Origin: Plasmopara viticola
Lineage: Eukaryota > Oomycota > Peronosporomycetes > Peronosporales > Peronosporaceae
Direction of reading: 5' to 3'
Assembly (NCBI GenBank): GCA_001695595.3
Contig: MBPM02000126.1
Span: 1-64,000, forward strand
Length of the DNA stretch: 64,000 nt
Position numbers and translations under genes: made by a program. The notes under the pieces are model-generated. The model made no database searches. It was not told the DNA's origin and saw only the letters and a program-made list of their open reading frames with translations. Positions 11,302 to 24,545 of the stretch are shown one piece after another. Position 1 is the stretch's first letter. The number at the start of each line of letters is the position of its first letter.

Positions 11302-14300
11302 GCGTCTCAGCGCTTCAATGATGTAAACACACGCTTAGTTGTGGCTCTTTTGCGTCCGAGCTCATCTGCAAGGATTGAAAAGACGTATCTATGGTCGTAC
11401 AGCGTACCAGCGCTTGAATGAAGTGAATGTACGCTTAGTCGTGGCCCTATTGCGGCTGTGAACGTTTCGATAGATTGAAAGGACGTATCTATGGTCGTAC
11501 AACGTCTCAACGCTTCAAGAGAGTAATTATACGCTTTGTTGTATCTCTATTGCATCTGTGCGCGTCTTAAAAGACAGAAAGGACGTATCTGTCGTCGTAC
11601 ATTATCTCAGCACTCTAGGAAAATGATTGTACATTTATTGCGGCTCAATTACGTCTGTGCACGTCTTGAATGATAGAAAGTACGTATTTGTGGCCGCACA
11701 GCGTCTCAGCGCTTCAATGATGTAAAACACGCTTAGTTGTGGCTCTTTTGCGTCCGAGCTCATCTAAGGATTGAAAAGACGTATCTATGGTCGTACAGCG
11801 TACTAGCGCTTGAATGAAGTGTGTACGCTTAGTCGTGGCCCTATTGCGGCTGTGAACGTTTCGATAGATTGAAAGGACGTATCTATGGTCGTACAACGTC
11901 TCAACGCTTCAAGAGAGTAATTATACGCTTTGTTGTATCTCTATTGCATCTGTGCGCGTCTTAAAAGACAGAAAGGACGTATCTGTCGTCGCACATTATC
12001 TCAGCGCTCTAGGAAAATGATTGTACATTTATTGCGGCTCAATTACGTCTGTGCACGTCTTGAATGATAGAAAGTACGTATTTGTGGCCGCACAGCGTCT
12101 CAGCGCTTCAATGATGTAAACACACTTAGTTGTGGCTCTTTTGCGTCCGAGCTCATCTAAAAGGATTGAAAAGACGTATCTATGGTCGTACAGCGTACCA
12201 GCGCTTGAATGAAGTGAATGTACGCTTAGTCGTGGCCCTATTGCGGTTGTGAACGTTTCGATAGATTGAAAGGACGTATCTATGGTCGTACAACGTCTCA
12301 ACGCTTCAAAGAGTAATTATACGCTTTGTTGTATCTCTATTGCATCTGTGCGCGTCTTAAAAGACAGAAAGGACGTATCTGTCGTCGCACATTATCTCAG
12401 CGCTCTAGGAAAATGATTGTACATTTATTGCGGCTCAATTACGTCTGTGCACGTCTTGAATGATAGAAAGTACGTATTTGTGGCCGCACAGCGTCTCAGC
12501 GCTTCGATGATGTGAAACACGCTTAGTTGTGGCTCTTTTGCGTCCGAGCTCATCTGCAAGGATTGAAAAGACGTATCTATGGTCGTACAGCGTACCAGCG
12601 CTTGAATGAAGTGAATGTACGCTTAGTCGTGGCCCTATTGCGGTTGTGAACGTTTCGATAGATTGAAAGGACGTATCTATGGTTGTACAACGTCTCAACG
12701 CTTCAAACGAGTAATTATACGCTTTGTTGTATCTCTATTGCATCTGTGCGCGTCTTAAAAGACAGAAAGGACGTATCTGTCGTCGCACATTATCTCAGCA
12801 CTCTAGGAAAATGATTGTACATTTAGTTGCAGCTCAATTACGTCTGTGCACGTCTTGAATGATAGAAAGTACGTATTTGTGGCCGCACAGCGTCTCAGCG
12901 CTTCAATGATGTAAACACACGCTTAAGTTTGGCACTTTTGCGTCCGAGCTCATCTGCAAGGATTGAAAAGACGTATCTATGGTCGTACAGCGTACCAGCG
13001 CTTGAATGAAGTGAATGTACGCTTAGTCGTGGCCCTATTGCGGTTGTGAACGTTTCGATAGATTGAAAGGACGTATCTATGGTCGTACAACGTCTCAACG
13101 CTTCAAGAGAGTAATTATACGCTTTGTTGTATCTCTATTGCATCTGTGCGCGTCTTAAAAGACAGAAAGGACGTATCTGTCGTCGTACATTATCTCAGCA
13201 CTAGGAAAATGATTGTACATTTATTGCGGCTCAATTACGTCTGTGCACGTCTTGAATGATAGAAAGTACGTATTTGTGGCCGCACAGCGTCTCAGCGCTT
13301 CAATGATGTAAACACACGCTTAGTTGTGGCTCTTTTGCGTCCGAGCTCATCTGCAAGGATTGAAAAGACGTATCTATGGTCGTACAGCGTACCAGCGCTT
13401 GAATGAAGTGATGGTACGCTTAGTCGTGGCCCTATTGCGCCTGTGAACGTTTCGATAGATTGAAAGGACGTATCTATGGTCGTACAACGTCTCAACGCTT
13501 CAAGAGAGTAATTATACGCTTTGTTGTATCTCTATTGCATCTGTGCGCGTCTTAAAAGACAGAAAGGACGTATCTGTCGTCGCACATTATCTCAGCGCTC
13601 TAGGAAAATGATTGTACATTTATTGCGGCTCAATTACGTCTGTGCACGTCTTGAATGATAGAAAGTACGTATTTGTGGCCGCACAGCGTCTCAGCGCTTC
13701 AATGATGTAAACACACGCTTAGTTGTGGCTCTTTTGCGTCCGAGCTCATCTAAAAGGATTGAAAAGACGTATCTATGGTCGTACAGCGTACCAGCGCTTG
13801 AATGAAGTGAATGTACGCTTAGTCGTGGCCCTATTGCGGTTGTGAACGTTTCGATAGATTGAAAGGACGTATCTATGGTCGTACAACGTCTCAACGCTTC
13901 AAAGAGTAATTATACGCTTTGTTGTATCTCTATTGCATCTGTGCGCGTCTTAAAAGACAGAAAGGACGTATCTGTCGTCGCACATTATCTCAGCGCTCTA
14001 GGAAAATGATTGTACATTTATTGCGGCTCAATTACGTCTGTGCACGTCTTGAATGATAGAAAGTACGTATTTGTGGCCGCACAGCGTCTCAGCGCTTCAA
14101 TGATGTAAACACACGCTTAGTTGTGGCTCTTTTGCGTCCGAGCTCATCTGCAAGGATTGAAAAGACGTATCTATGGTCGTACAGCGTACCAGCGCTTGAA
14201 TGAAGTGATTGTACGCTTAGTCGTGGCCCTATTGCGGTGTGAACGTTTCGATAGATTGAAAGGACGTATCTATGGTCGTACAACGTCTCAACGCTTCAAA

Positions 14301-17300
14301 GAGTAATTATACGCTTTGTTGTATCTCTATTGCATCTGTGCGCGTCTTAAAAGACAGAAAGGACGTATCTGTCGTCGCACATTATCTCAGCACTCTAGGA
14401 AAATGATTGTACATTTAGTTGCAGCTCAATTACGTCTGTGCACGTCTTGAATGATAGAAAGTACGTATTTGTGGCCACAGCGTCTCAGCGCTTCAATGAT
14501 GTAAACACACGCTTAGTTGTGGCTCTTTTGCGTCCGAGCTCATCTAAAGGATTGAAAAGACGTATCTATGGTCGTACAGCGTACCAGCGCTTGAATGAAG
14601 TGAATGTACGCTTAGTCGTGGCCCTATTGCGGTTGTGAACGTTTCGATAGATTGAAAGGACGTATCTATGGTGTACAACGTCTCAACGCTTCAAGAGTAA
14701 TTATACGCTTTGTTGTATCTCTATTGCATCTGTGCGCGTCTTAAAAGACAGAAAGGACGTATCTGTCGTCGCACATTATCTCAGCGCTCTAGGAAAATGA
14801 TTACATTTATTGCGCTCAATTACGTCTGTGCACGTCTTGAATGATAGAAAGTACGTATTTGTGGCCGCACAGCGTCTCAGCGCTTCAATGATGTAAACAC
14901 ACGCTTAGTTGTGGCTCTTTTGCGTCCGAGCTCATCTAAGGATTGAAAAGACGTATCTATGGTCGTACAGCGTACCAGCGCTCGAATGAAGTGAATGTAC
15001 GCTTAGTCGTGGCCCTATTGCGGTTGTGAACGTTTCGATAGATTGAAAGGACGTATCTATGGTCGTACAACGTCTCAACGCTTCAAAGAGTAATTATACG
15101 CTTTGTTGTATCTCTATTGCATCTGTGCGCGTCTTAAAAGACAGAAAGGACGTATCTGTCGTCGCATTATCTCAGCGCTCTAGGAAAATGATTATACATT
15201 TAGTTGCAGCTCAATTACGTCTGTGCACGTCTTGAATGATAGAAAGTACGTATTTGTGGCCGCACAGCGTCTCAGCGCTTTAATGATGTAAACACACGCT
15301 TAGTTGTGGCTCTTTTGCGTCCGAGCTCATCTGCAAGGATTGAAAAGACGTATCTATGGTCGTACAGCGTACCAGCGCTTGAATGAAGTGAATGTACGCT
15401 TAGTCGTGGCCCTATTGCGGTTGTGAACGTTTCGATAGATTGAAAGGACGTATCTATGGTTGTACAACGTCTCAACGCTTCAAGAGTAATTATACGCTTT
15501 GTTGTATCTCTATTGCATCTGTGCGCGTCTTAAAAGACAGAAAGGACGTATCTGTCGTCGCACATTATCTCAGCACTCTAGGAAAATGATTATACATTTA
15601 GCAGCTCAATTACGTCTGTGCACGTCTTGAATGATAGAAAGTACGTATTTGTGGCCGCACAGCGTCTCAGCGCTTCAATGATGTAAACACACGCTTAGTT
15701 GTGGCTCTTTTGCGTCCGAGCTCATCTAAAGGATTGAAAAGACGTATCTATGGTCGTACAGCGTACCAGCGCTTAATGAAGTGAATGTACGCTTAGTCGT
15801 GGCCCTATTGCGGTTGTGAACGTTTCGATAGATTGAAAGGACGTATCTATGGTTGTACAACGTCTCAACGCTTCAAGAGAGTAATTATACGCTTTGTTGT
15901 ATCTCTATTGCATCTGTGCGCGTCTTAAAAGACAGAAAGGACGTATCTGTCGTCGCACATTATCTCAGCGCTCTAGGAAAATGATTATACATTTAGCTGC
16001 AGCTCAATTACGTCTGTGCACGTCTTGAATGATAGAAAGTACGTATTTGTGGCCGCACAGCGTCTCAGCGCTTCAATGATGTAAACACACGCTTAGTTGT
16101 GGCTCTTTTGCGTCCGAGCTCATCTAAAGGATTGAAAAGACGTATCTATGGTCGTACAGCGTACCAGCGCTTGAATGAAGTGAATGTACGCTTAGTCGTG
16201 GCCCTATTGCGGTTGTGAACGTTTCGATAGATTGAAAGGACGTATCTATGGTTGTACAACGTCTCAACGCTTCAAGAGAGTAATTATACGCTTTGTTGTA
16301 TCTCTATTGCATCTGTGCGCGTCTTAAAAGACAGAAAGGACGTATCTGTCGTCGCACATTATCTCAGCGCTCTAGGAAAATGATTATACATTTAGTTGCA
16401 GCTCAATTACGTCTGTGCACGTCTTGAATGATAGAAAGTACGTATTTGTGGCCGCACAGCGTCTCAGCGCTTCAATGATGTAAACACACGCTTAGGTTTG
16501 GCTCTTTTGCGTCCGAGCTCATCTAAAAGGATTGAAAAGACGTATCTATGGTCGTACAGCGTACCAGCGCTTGAATGAAGTGAATGTACGCTTAGTCGTG
16601 GCCCTATTGCGGTTGTGAACGTTTCGATAGATTGAAAGGACGTATCTATGGTCGTACAACGTCTCAACGCTTCAAGAGAGTAATTATACGCTTTGTTGTA
16701 TCTCTATTGCATCTGTGCGCGTCTTAAAAGACAGAAAGGACGTATCTGTCGTCGCACATTATCTCAGCACTCTAGGAAAATGATTATACATTTAGTTGCA
16801 GCTCAATTACGTCTGTGCACGTCTTGAATGATAGAAAGTACGTATTTGTGGCCGCACAGCGTCTCAGCGCTTCAATGATGTAAACACACGCTTAGTTGTG
16901 GCTCTTTTGCGTCCGAGCTCATCTAAAAGGATTGAAAAGACGTATCTATGGTCGTACAGCGTACCAGCGCTTGAATGAAGTGATGGTACGCTTAGTCGTG
17001 GCCCAATGCGGCTGTGAACGTTTCGATAGATTGAAAGGACGTATCTATGGTTGTACAACGTCTCAACGCTTCAAGAGAGCAATTATACGCTTTGTTGTAT
17101 CTCTATTGCATCTGTGCGCGTCTTAAAAGACAGAAAGGACGTATCTGTCGTCGCACATTATCTCAGCGCTCTAGGAAAATGATTATACATTTAGTTGCAG
17201 CTCAATTACGTCTGTGCACGTCTTGAATGATAGAAAGTACGTATTTGTGGCCGCACAGCGTCTCAGCGCTTCAATGATGTAAACACACGCTTAGGTTTGG

Positions 17301-17656
17301 CTCTTTTGCGTCCGAGCTCATCTAAAGGATTGAAAAGACGTATCTATGGTCGTACAGCGTACCAGCGCTTGAATGAAGTGAATGTACGCTTAGTCGTGGC
17401 CCTATTGCGGTTGTGAACGTTTCGATAGATTGAAAGGACGTATCTATGGTCGTACAACGTCTCAACGCTTCAAGAGAGTAATTATACGCTTTGTTGTATC
17501 TCTATTGCATCTGTGCGCGTCTTAAAAGACAGAAAGGACGTATCTGTCGTCGCACATTATCTCAGCGCTCTAGGAAAATGATTATACATTTAGCTGCAGC
17601 TCAATTACGTCTGTGCACGTCTTGAATGATAGAAAGTACGTATTTGTGGCCGCACA
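11302..17656. repeat. Array domain C: more uniform units (about 16 copies)
   Basis: Mean spacing is about 397 bp. Most units share gttgtggctc in S1, cctattgcggttgtgaacg in S2 and gtatctctattgcatctgtg in S3. Length differences come mainly from three hot spots: the A-run in S1 (ctaagg, ctaaagg, ctaaaagg), the S3 junction (caagagagtaa, caaagagtaa, caagagtaa) and the middle of S4 (gattatac, gattgtac, gattac). Rare forms such as taggtttggctc (16494) and taagtttggcac (12924) foreshadow the S1 form of the next domain. Confidence 0.8.
17592..17601. other. S4 palindrome AGCTGCAGCT (recurring variant)
   Basis: A T-to-C change in tttagttgcagctc creates a perfect 10-bp palindrome with a PstI site. It recurs in a minority of units, for example at 4861, 15995, 21170 and 22362. 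It is useful as a marker of related units; no function is implied. Confidence 0.7.
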
Positions 17657-20600
17657 GCGTCTCAGCGCTTCAATGATGTAAACACACGCTTAGTTTGGCT
17701 CTTTTGCGTCCGAGCTCATCTAAAGGATTGAAAAGACGTATCTATGGTCGTACAGCGTACCAGCGCTTGAATGAAGTGAATGTACGCTTAGTCGTGGCCC
17801 TATTGCGGTTGTGAACGTTTCGATAGATTGAAAGGACGTATCTATGGTCGTACAACGTCTCAACGCTTCAAAGAGTAATTATACGCTTTGTTGTATCTCT
17901 ATTGCATCTGTGCGCGTCTTAAAAGACAGAAAGGACGTATCTGTCGTCGCACATTATCTCAGCGCTCTAGGAAAATGATTATACATTTAGTTGCAGCTCA
18001 ATTACGTCTGTGCACGTCTTGAATGATAGAAAGTACGTATTTGTGGCCGCACAGCGTCTCAGCGCTTCAATGATGTAAACACACGCTTAGTTTGGCTCTT
18101 TTGCGTCCGAGCTCATCTAAAGGATTGAAAAGACGTATCTATGGTCGTACAGCGTACCAGCGCTTAATGAAGTGAATGTACGCTTAGTCGTGGCCCTATT
18201 GCGGTTGTGAACGTTTCGATAGATTGAAAGGACGTATCTATGGTGTACAACGTCTCAACGCTTCAAGAGAGTAATTATACGCTTTGTTGTATCTCTATTG
18301 CATCTGTGCGCGTCTTAAAAGACAGAAAGGACGTATCTGTCGTCGCACATTATCTCAGCGCTCTAGGAAAATGATTATACATTTAGTTGCAGCTCAATTA
18401 CGTCTGTGCACGTCTTGAATGATAGAAAGTACGTATTTGTGGCCGCACAGCGTCTCAGCGCTTCAATGATGTAAACACACGCTTAGTTGTGGCTCTTTTG
18501 CGTCCGAGCTCATCTAAAAGGATTGAAAAGACGTATCTATGGTCGTACAGCGTACCAGCGCTTGAATGAAGTGAATGTACGCTTAGTCGTGGCCCTATTG
18601 CGGTTGTGAACGTTTCGATAGATTGAAAGGACGTATCTATGGTCGTACAACGTCTCAACGCTTCAAGAGAGTAATTATACGCTTTGTTGTATCTCTATTG
18701 CATCTGTGCGCGTCTTAAAAGACAGAAAGGACGTATCTGTCGTCGCACATTATCTCAGCGCTCTAGGAAAATGATTATACATTTAGCTGCAGCTCAATTA
18801 CGTCTGTGCACGTCTTGAATGATAGAAAGTACGTATTTGTGGCCGCACAGCGTCTCAGCGCTTCAATGATGTAAACACACGCTTAGTTTGGCTCTTTTGC
18901 GTCCGAGCTCATCTAAAGGATTGAAAAGACGTATCTATGGTCGTACAGCGTACCAGCGCTTAATGAAGTGAATGTACGCTTAGTCGTGGCCCTATTGCGG
19001 TTGTGAACGTTTCGATAGATTGAAAGGACGTATCTATGGTTGTACAACGTCTCAACGCTTCAAGAGTAATTATACGCTTTGTTGTATCTCTATTGCATCT
19101 GTGCGCGTCTTAAAAGACAGAAAGGACGTATCTGTCGTCGCACATTATCTCAGCGCTCTAGGAAAATGATTATACATTTAGTTGCAGCTCAATTACGTCT
19201 GTGCACGTCTTGAATGATAGAAAGTACGTATTTGTGGCCGCACAGCGTCTCAGCGCTTCAATGATGTAAACACACGCTTAGTTGTGGCTCTTTTGCGTCC
19301 GAGCTCATCTAAAAGGATTGAAAAGACGTATCTATGGTCGTACAGCGTACCAGCGCTTGAATGAAGTGAATGTACGCTTAGTCGTGGCCCTATTGCGGTT
19401 GTGAACGTTTCGATAGATTGAAAGGACGTATCTATGGTCGTACAACGTCTCAACGCTTCAAGAGAGTAATTATACGCTTTGTTGTATCTCTATTGCATCT
19501 GTGCGCGTCTTAAAAGACAGAAAGGACGTATCTGTCGTCGCACATTATCTCAGCGCTCTAGGAAAATGATTATACATTTAGTTGCAGCTCAATTACGTCT
19601 GTGCACGTCTTGAATGATAGAAAGTACGTATTTGTGGCCGCACAGCGTCTCAGCGCTTCAATGATGTAAACACACGCTTAGTTTGGCTCTTTTGCGTCCG
19701 AGCTCATCTAAAGGATTGAAAAGACGTATCTATGGTCGTACAGCGTACCAGCGCTTGAATGAAGTGAATGTACGCTTAGTCGTGGCCCTATTGCGGTTGT
19801 GAACGTTTCGATAGATTGAAAGGACGTATCTATGGTCGTACAACGTCTCAACGCTTCAAGAGAGTAATTATACGCTTTGTTGTATCTCTATTGCATCTGT
19901 GCGCGTCTTAAAAGACAGAAAGGACGTATCTGTCGTCGCACATTATCTCAGCGCTCTAGGAAAATGATTATACATTTAGTTGCAGCTCAATTACGTCTGT
20001 GCACGTCTTGAATGATAGAAAGTACGTATTTGTGGCCGCACAGCGTCTCAGCGCTTCAATGATGTAAACACACGCTTAGTTTGGCTCTTTTGCGTCCGAG
20101 CTCATCTAAAGGATTGAAAAGACGTATCTATGGTCGTACAGCGTACCAGCGCTTGAATGAAGTGAATGTACGCTTAGTCGTGGCCCTATTGCGGTTGTGA
20201 ACGTTTCGATAGATTGAAAGGACGTATCTATGGTCGTACAACGTCTCAACGCTTCAAGAGAGTAATTATACGCTTTGTTGTATCTCTATTGCATCTGTGC
20301 GCGTCTTAAAAGACAGAAAGGACGTATCTGTCGTCGCACATTATCTCAGCGCTCTAGGAAAATGATTATACATTTAGTTGCAGCTCAATTACGTCTGTGC
20401 ACGTCTTGAATGATAGAAAGTACGTATTTGTGGCCGCACAGCGTCTCAGCGCTTCAATGATGTAAACACACGCTTAGTTTGGCTCTTTTGCGTCCGAGCT
20501 CATCTAAAAGGATTGAAAAGACGTATCTATGGTCGTACAGCGTACCAGCGCTTAATGAAGTGAATGTACGCTTAGTCGTGGCCCTATTGCGGTTGTGAAC

Positions 20601-20837
20601 GTTTCGATAGATTGAAAGGACGTATCTATGGTCGTACAACGTCTCAACGCTTCAAGAGAGTAATTATACGCTTTGTTGTATCTCTATTGCATCTGTGCGC
20701 GTCTTAAAAGACAGAAAGGACGTATCTGTCGTCGCACATTATCTCAGCGCTCTAGGAAAATGATTATACATTTAGTGCAGCTCAATTACGTCTGTGCACG
20801 TCTTGAATGATAGAAAGTACGTATTTGTGGCCGCACA

Positions 20838-23219
20838 GCGTCTCAGCGCTTCAATGATGTAAACACACGCTTAGTTTGGCTCTTTTGCGTCCGAGCTCAT
20901 CTAAAGGATTGAAAAGACGTATCTATGGTCGTACAGCGTACCAGCGCTTGAATGAAGTGAATGTACGCTTAGTCGTGGCCCTATTGCGGTTGTGAACGTT
21001 TCGATAGATTGAAAGGACGTATCTATGGTCGTACAACGTCTCAACGCTTCAAAGAGTAATTATACGCTTTGTTGTATCTCTATTGCATCTGTGCGCGTCT
21101 TAAAAGACAGAAAGGACGTATCTGTCGTCGCACATTATCTCAGCGCTCTAGGAAAATGATTATACATTTAGCTGCAGCTCAATTACGTCTGTGCACGTCT
21201 TGAATGATAGAAAGTACGTATTTGTGGCCGCACAGCGTCTCAGCGCTTCAATGATGTAAACACACGCTTAGTTTGGCTCTTTTGCGTCCGAGCTCATCTA
21301 AAAGGATTGAAAAGACGTATCTATGGTCGTACAGCGTACCAGCGCTTAATGAAGTGAATGTACGCTTAGTCGTGGCCCTATTGCGGTTGTGAACGTTTCG
21401 ATAGATTGAAAGGACGTATCTATGGTCGTACAACGTCTCAACGCTTCAAAGAGTAATTATACGCTTTGTTGTATCTCTATTGCATCTGTGCGCGTCTTAA
21501 AAGACAGAAAGGACGTATATGTCGTCGCATATAATCTCAGCGCTCTAGGAGAATGATTATACATTTGGCTGCAGCTCAATTACGTCTGTGCACGTCTTGA
21601 ATGATAGAAAGTACGTATTTGTGGCCGCACAGCGTCTCAGCGCTTCAATGATGTAAACACACGCTTAGTTTGGCTCTTTTGCGTCCGAGCTCATCTAAAA
21701 GGATTGAAAAGACGTATCTATGGTCGTACAGCGTACCAGCGCTTAATGAAGTGAATGTACGCTTAGTCGTGGCCCTATTGCGGTTGTGAACGTTTCGATA
21801 GATTGAAAGGACGTATCTATGGTCGTACAACGTCTCAACGCTTCAAGAGAGTAATTATACGCTTTGTTGTATCTCTATTGCATCTGTGCGCGTCTTAAAA
21901 GACAGAAAGGACGTATCTGTCGTCGCACATTATCTCAGCGCTCTAGGAAAATGATTATACATTTAGTTGCAGCTCAATTACGTCTGTGCACGTCTTGAAT
22001 GATAGAAAGTACGTATTTGTGGCCGCACAGCGTCTCAGCGCTTCAATGATGTAAACACACGCTTAGTTTGGCTCTTTTGCGTCCGAGCTCATCTAAAAGG
22101 ATTGAAAAGACGTATCTATGGTCGTACAGCGTACCAGCGCTTGAATGAAGTGAATGTACGCTTAGTCGTGGCCCTATTGCGGTTGTGAACGTTTCGATAG
22201 ATTGAAAGGACGTATCTATGGTCGTACAACGTCTCAACGCTTCAAGAGTAATTATACGCTTTGTTGTATCTCTATTGCATCTGTGCGCGTCTTAAAAGAC
22301 AGAAAGGACGTATCTGTCGTCGCACATTATCTCAGCGCTCTAGGAAAATGATTATACATTTAGCTGCAGCTCAATTACGTCTGTGCACGTCTTGAATGAT
22401 AGAAAGTACGTATTTGTGGCCGCACAGCGTCTCAGCGCTTCAATGATGTAAACACACGCTTAGTTTGGCTCTTTTGCGTCCGAGCTCATCTAAAGGATTG
22501 AAAAGACGTATCTATGGTCGTACAGCGTACCAGCGCTTAAATGAAGTGAATGTACGCTTAGTCGTGGCCCTATTGCGGTTGTGAACGTTTCGATAGATTG
22601 AAAGGACGTATCTATGGTCGTACAACGTCTCAACGCTTCAAAGAGTAATTATACGCTTGGTTGTATCTCTATTGCATCTGTGCGCGTCTTAAAAGACAGA
22701 AAGGACGTATATGTCGTCGCATATAATCTCAGCGCTCTAGGAGAATGATTATACATTTGGCTGCAGCTCAATTACGTCTGTGCACGTCTTGAATGATAGA
22801 AAGTACGTATTTGTGGCCGCACAGCGTCTCAGCGCTTCAATGATGTAAACACACGCTTAGTTTGGCTCTTTTGCGTCCGAGCTCATCTAAAGGATTGAAA
22901 AGACGTATCTATGGTCGTACAGCGTACCAGCGCTTAATGAAGTGAATGTACGCTTAGTCGTGGCCCTATTGCGGTTGTGAACGTTTCGATAGATTGAAAG
23001 GACGTATCTATGGTCGTACAACGTCTCAACGCTTCAAGAGAGTAATTATACGCTTTGTTGTATCTCTATTGCATCTGTGCGCGTCTTAAAAGACAGAAAG
23101 GACGTATCTGTCGTCGCACATTATCTCAGCGCTCTAGGAAAATAATTATACATTTATTGCGGCTCAATTACATCTGTGCACGTCTTGAATGATAGAAAGT
23201 ACGTATTTGTGGCCGCACA
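20838..23219. repeat. Two copies of a three-unit block (20838-22029 and 22030-23219)
   Basis: In each block the first unit has S4 with tttagctgcagctc (palindromes at 21170 and 22362). The second unit has the private S4 haplotype ggacgtatatgtcg, catataatctc, ggagaatg and tttggctgcag (21511-21575 and 22703-22767). The offset is 1192 bp, equal to three units. The pattern indicates duplication of a three-unit segment, or conversion over that distance. Confidence 0.75.
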
Positions 23220-23460
23220 GCGTCTCAGCGCTTCAATGATGTAAACACACGCTTAGTTTGGCTCTTTTGCGTCCGAGCTCATCCAAATGGATTGGAAAGA
23301 CCTATCTATGGTCGTACATCATACCAGCGCTTGAATGAAGTGAATGTACGCTTAGTCGTGGCCCTATTGCGGTTGTGAACGTCTCGGTAGATTTAAAGGA
23401 CGTATCTATGGTCGTACAACGTCTCAACGCTTTAAAAGAGTAATCATACGCTTGGTTGTA
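23141..23460. repeat. Divergent unit inside the uniform domain D
   Basis: S4 reads aataattatacatttattgc and tacatctgtgcacg. S1 reads catccaaatggattggaaag and gacctatctatgg, and S2 starts catcataccagcgc. Later come acgtctcggtagatttaaag in S2 and gctttaaaagagtaatcata in S3. It has far more private substitutions than its neighbours on either side. Confidence 0.8.
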
Positions 23461-24099
23461 TCTCTATTGCATCTGTGCGCGTCTTAAAAGACAGAAAGGA
23501 CGTATCTGTCGTCGCACATTATCTCAGCACTCTAGGAAAATGATTATACATTTAGTTGCAGCTCAATTACGTCTGTGCACGTCTTGAATGATAGAAAGTA
23601 CGTATTTGTGGCCGCACAGCGTCTCAGCGCTTCAATGATGTAAACACACGCTTAGGTTTGGCTCTTTTGCGTCCGAGCTCATCTGAAAGGATTGAAAAGA
23701 CGTATCTATGGTCGTACAGCGTACCAGCGCTTAAATGAAGTGAATGTACGCTTAGTCGTGGCCCTATTGCGGTTGTGAACGTTTCGATAGATTGAAAGGA
23801 CGTATCTATGGTCGTACAACGTCTCAACGCTTCAAAAGAGTAATTATACGCTTTGTTGTATCTCTATTGCATCTGTGCGCGTCTTAAAAGACAGAAAGGA
23901 CGTATCTGTCGTCGCACATTATCTCAGCGCTCTAGGAAAATGATTATACATTTAGCTGCAGCTCAATTACGTCTGTGCACGTCTTGAATGATAGAAAGTA
24001 CGTATTTGTGGCCGCACAGCGTCTCAGCGCTTCAATGATGTAAACACACGCTTAGTTTGGCTCTTTTGCGTCCGAGCTCATCTAAAGGATTGAAAAGAC

Positions 24100-24545
24100 G
24101 TATGTATGGTCGTACAGCGTACCAGCGCTTAAACGAAGTGAATGTACGCTTAGTGGTGGTCCTCTTGCGGTTGTGAACGTTTCGATAAATTGAAAAGACG
24201 TATCTATGGTTGTACAACGCTTCAACGCTAAAGAGAGTAATTATACGCTTTGTTGTATCTCTATTGCATCTGTGCGCGTCTTAAAAGACAGAAAGGATGT
24301 ATCTGTCGTCGCACATTATCTCAGCGCTCTAGGAAAATGATTATACATTTAGTTGCAGCTCAATTACGTCTGTGCACGTCTTGAATGATAGAAAGTACGT
24401 ATTTGTGGCCGCACAGCGTCTCAGCGCTTCAATGATGTAAACACACGCTTAGTTTGGCTCTTTTGCGTCCGAGCTTATCTAAAAGGATTGAAATACGTAT
24501 CTTTGGTCGTACAGCGTACTAGCGCTTTAATGAAGTGATGGTACG
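24100..24545. repeat. Second divergent patch in domain D
   Basis: The patch contains cgtatgtatggtcg in S1, cttaaacgaagtg and tagtggtggtcctcttgcgg in S2, and gataaattgaaaagacg with acaacgcttcaacgctaaag at the S2/S3 junction. The following unit has gagcttatct, ttgaaatacgtatctttgg and gcgtactagcgctttaatg. A near-consensus unit lies between this and the patch at 23.1-23.5 kb. Confidence 0.75.
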
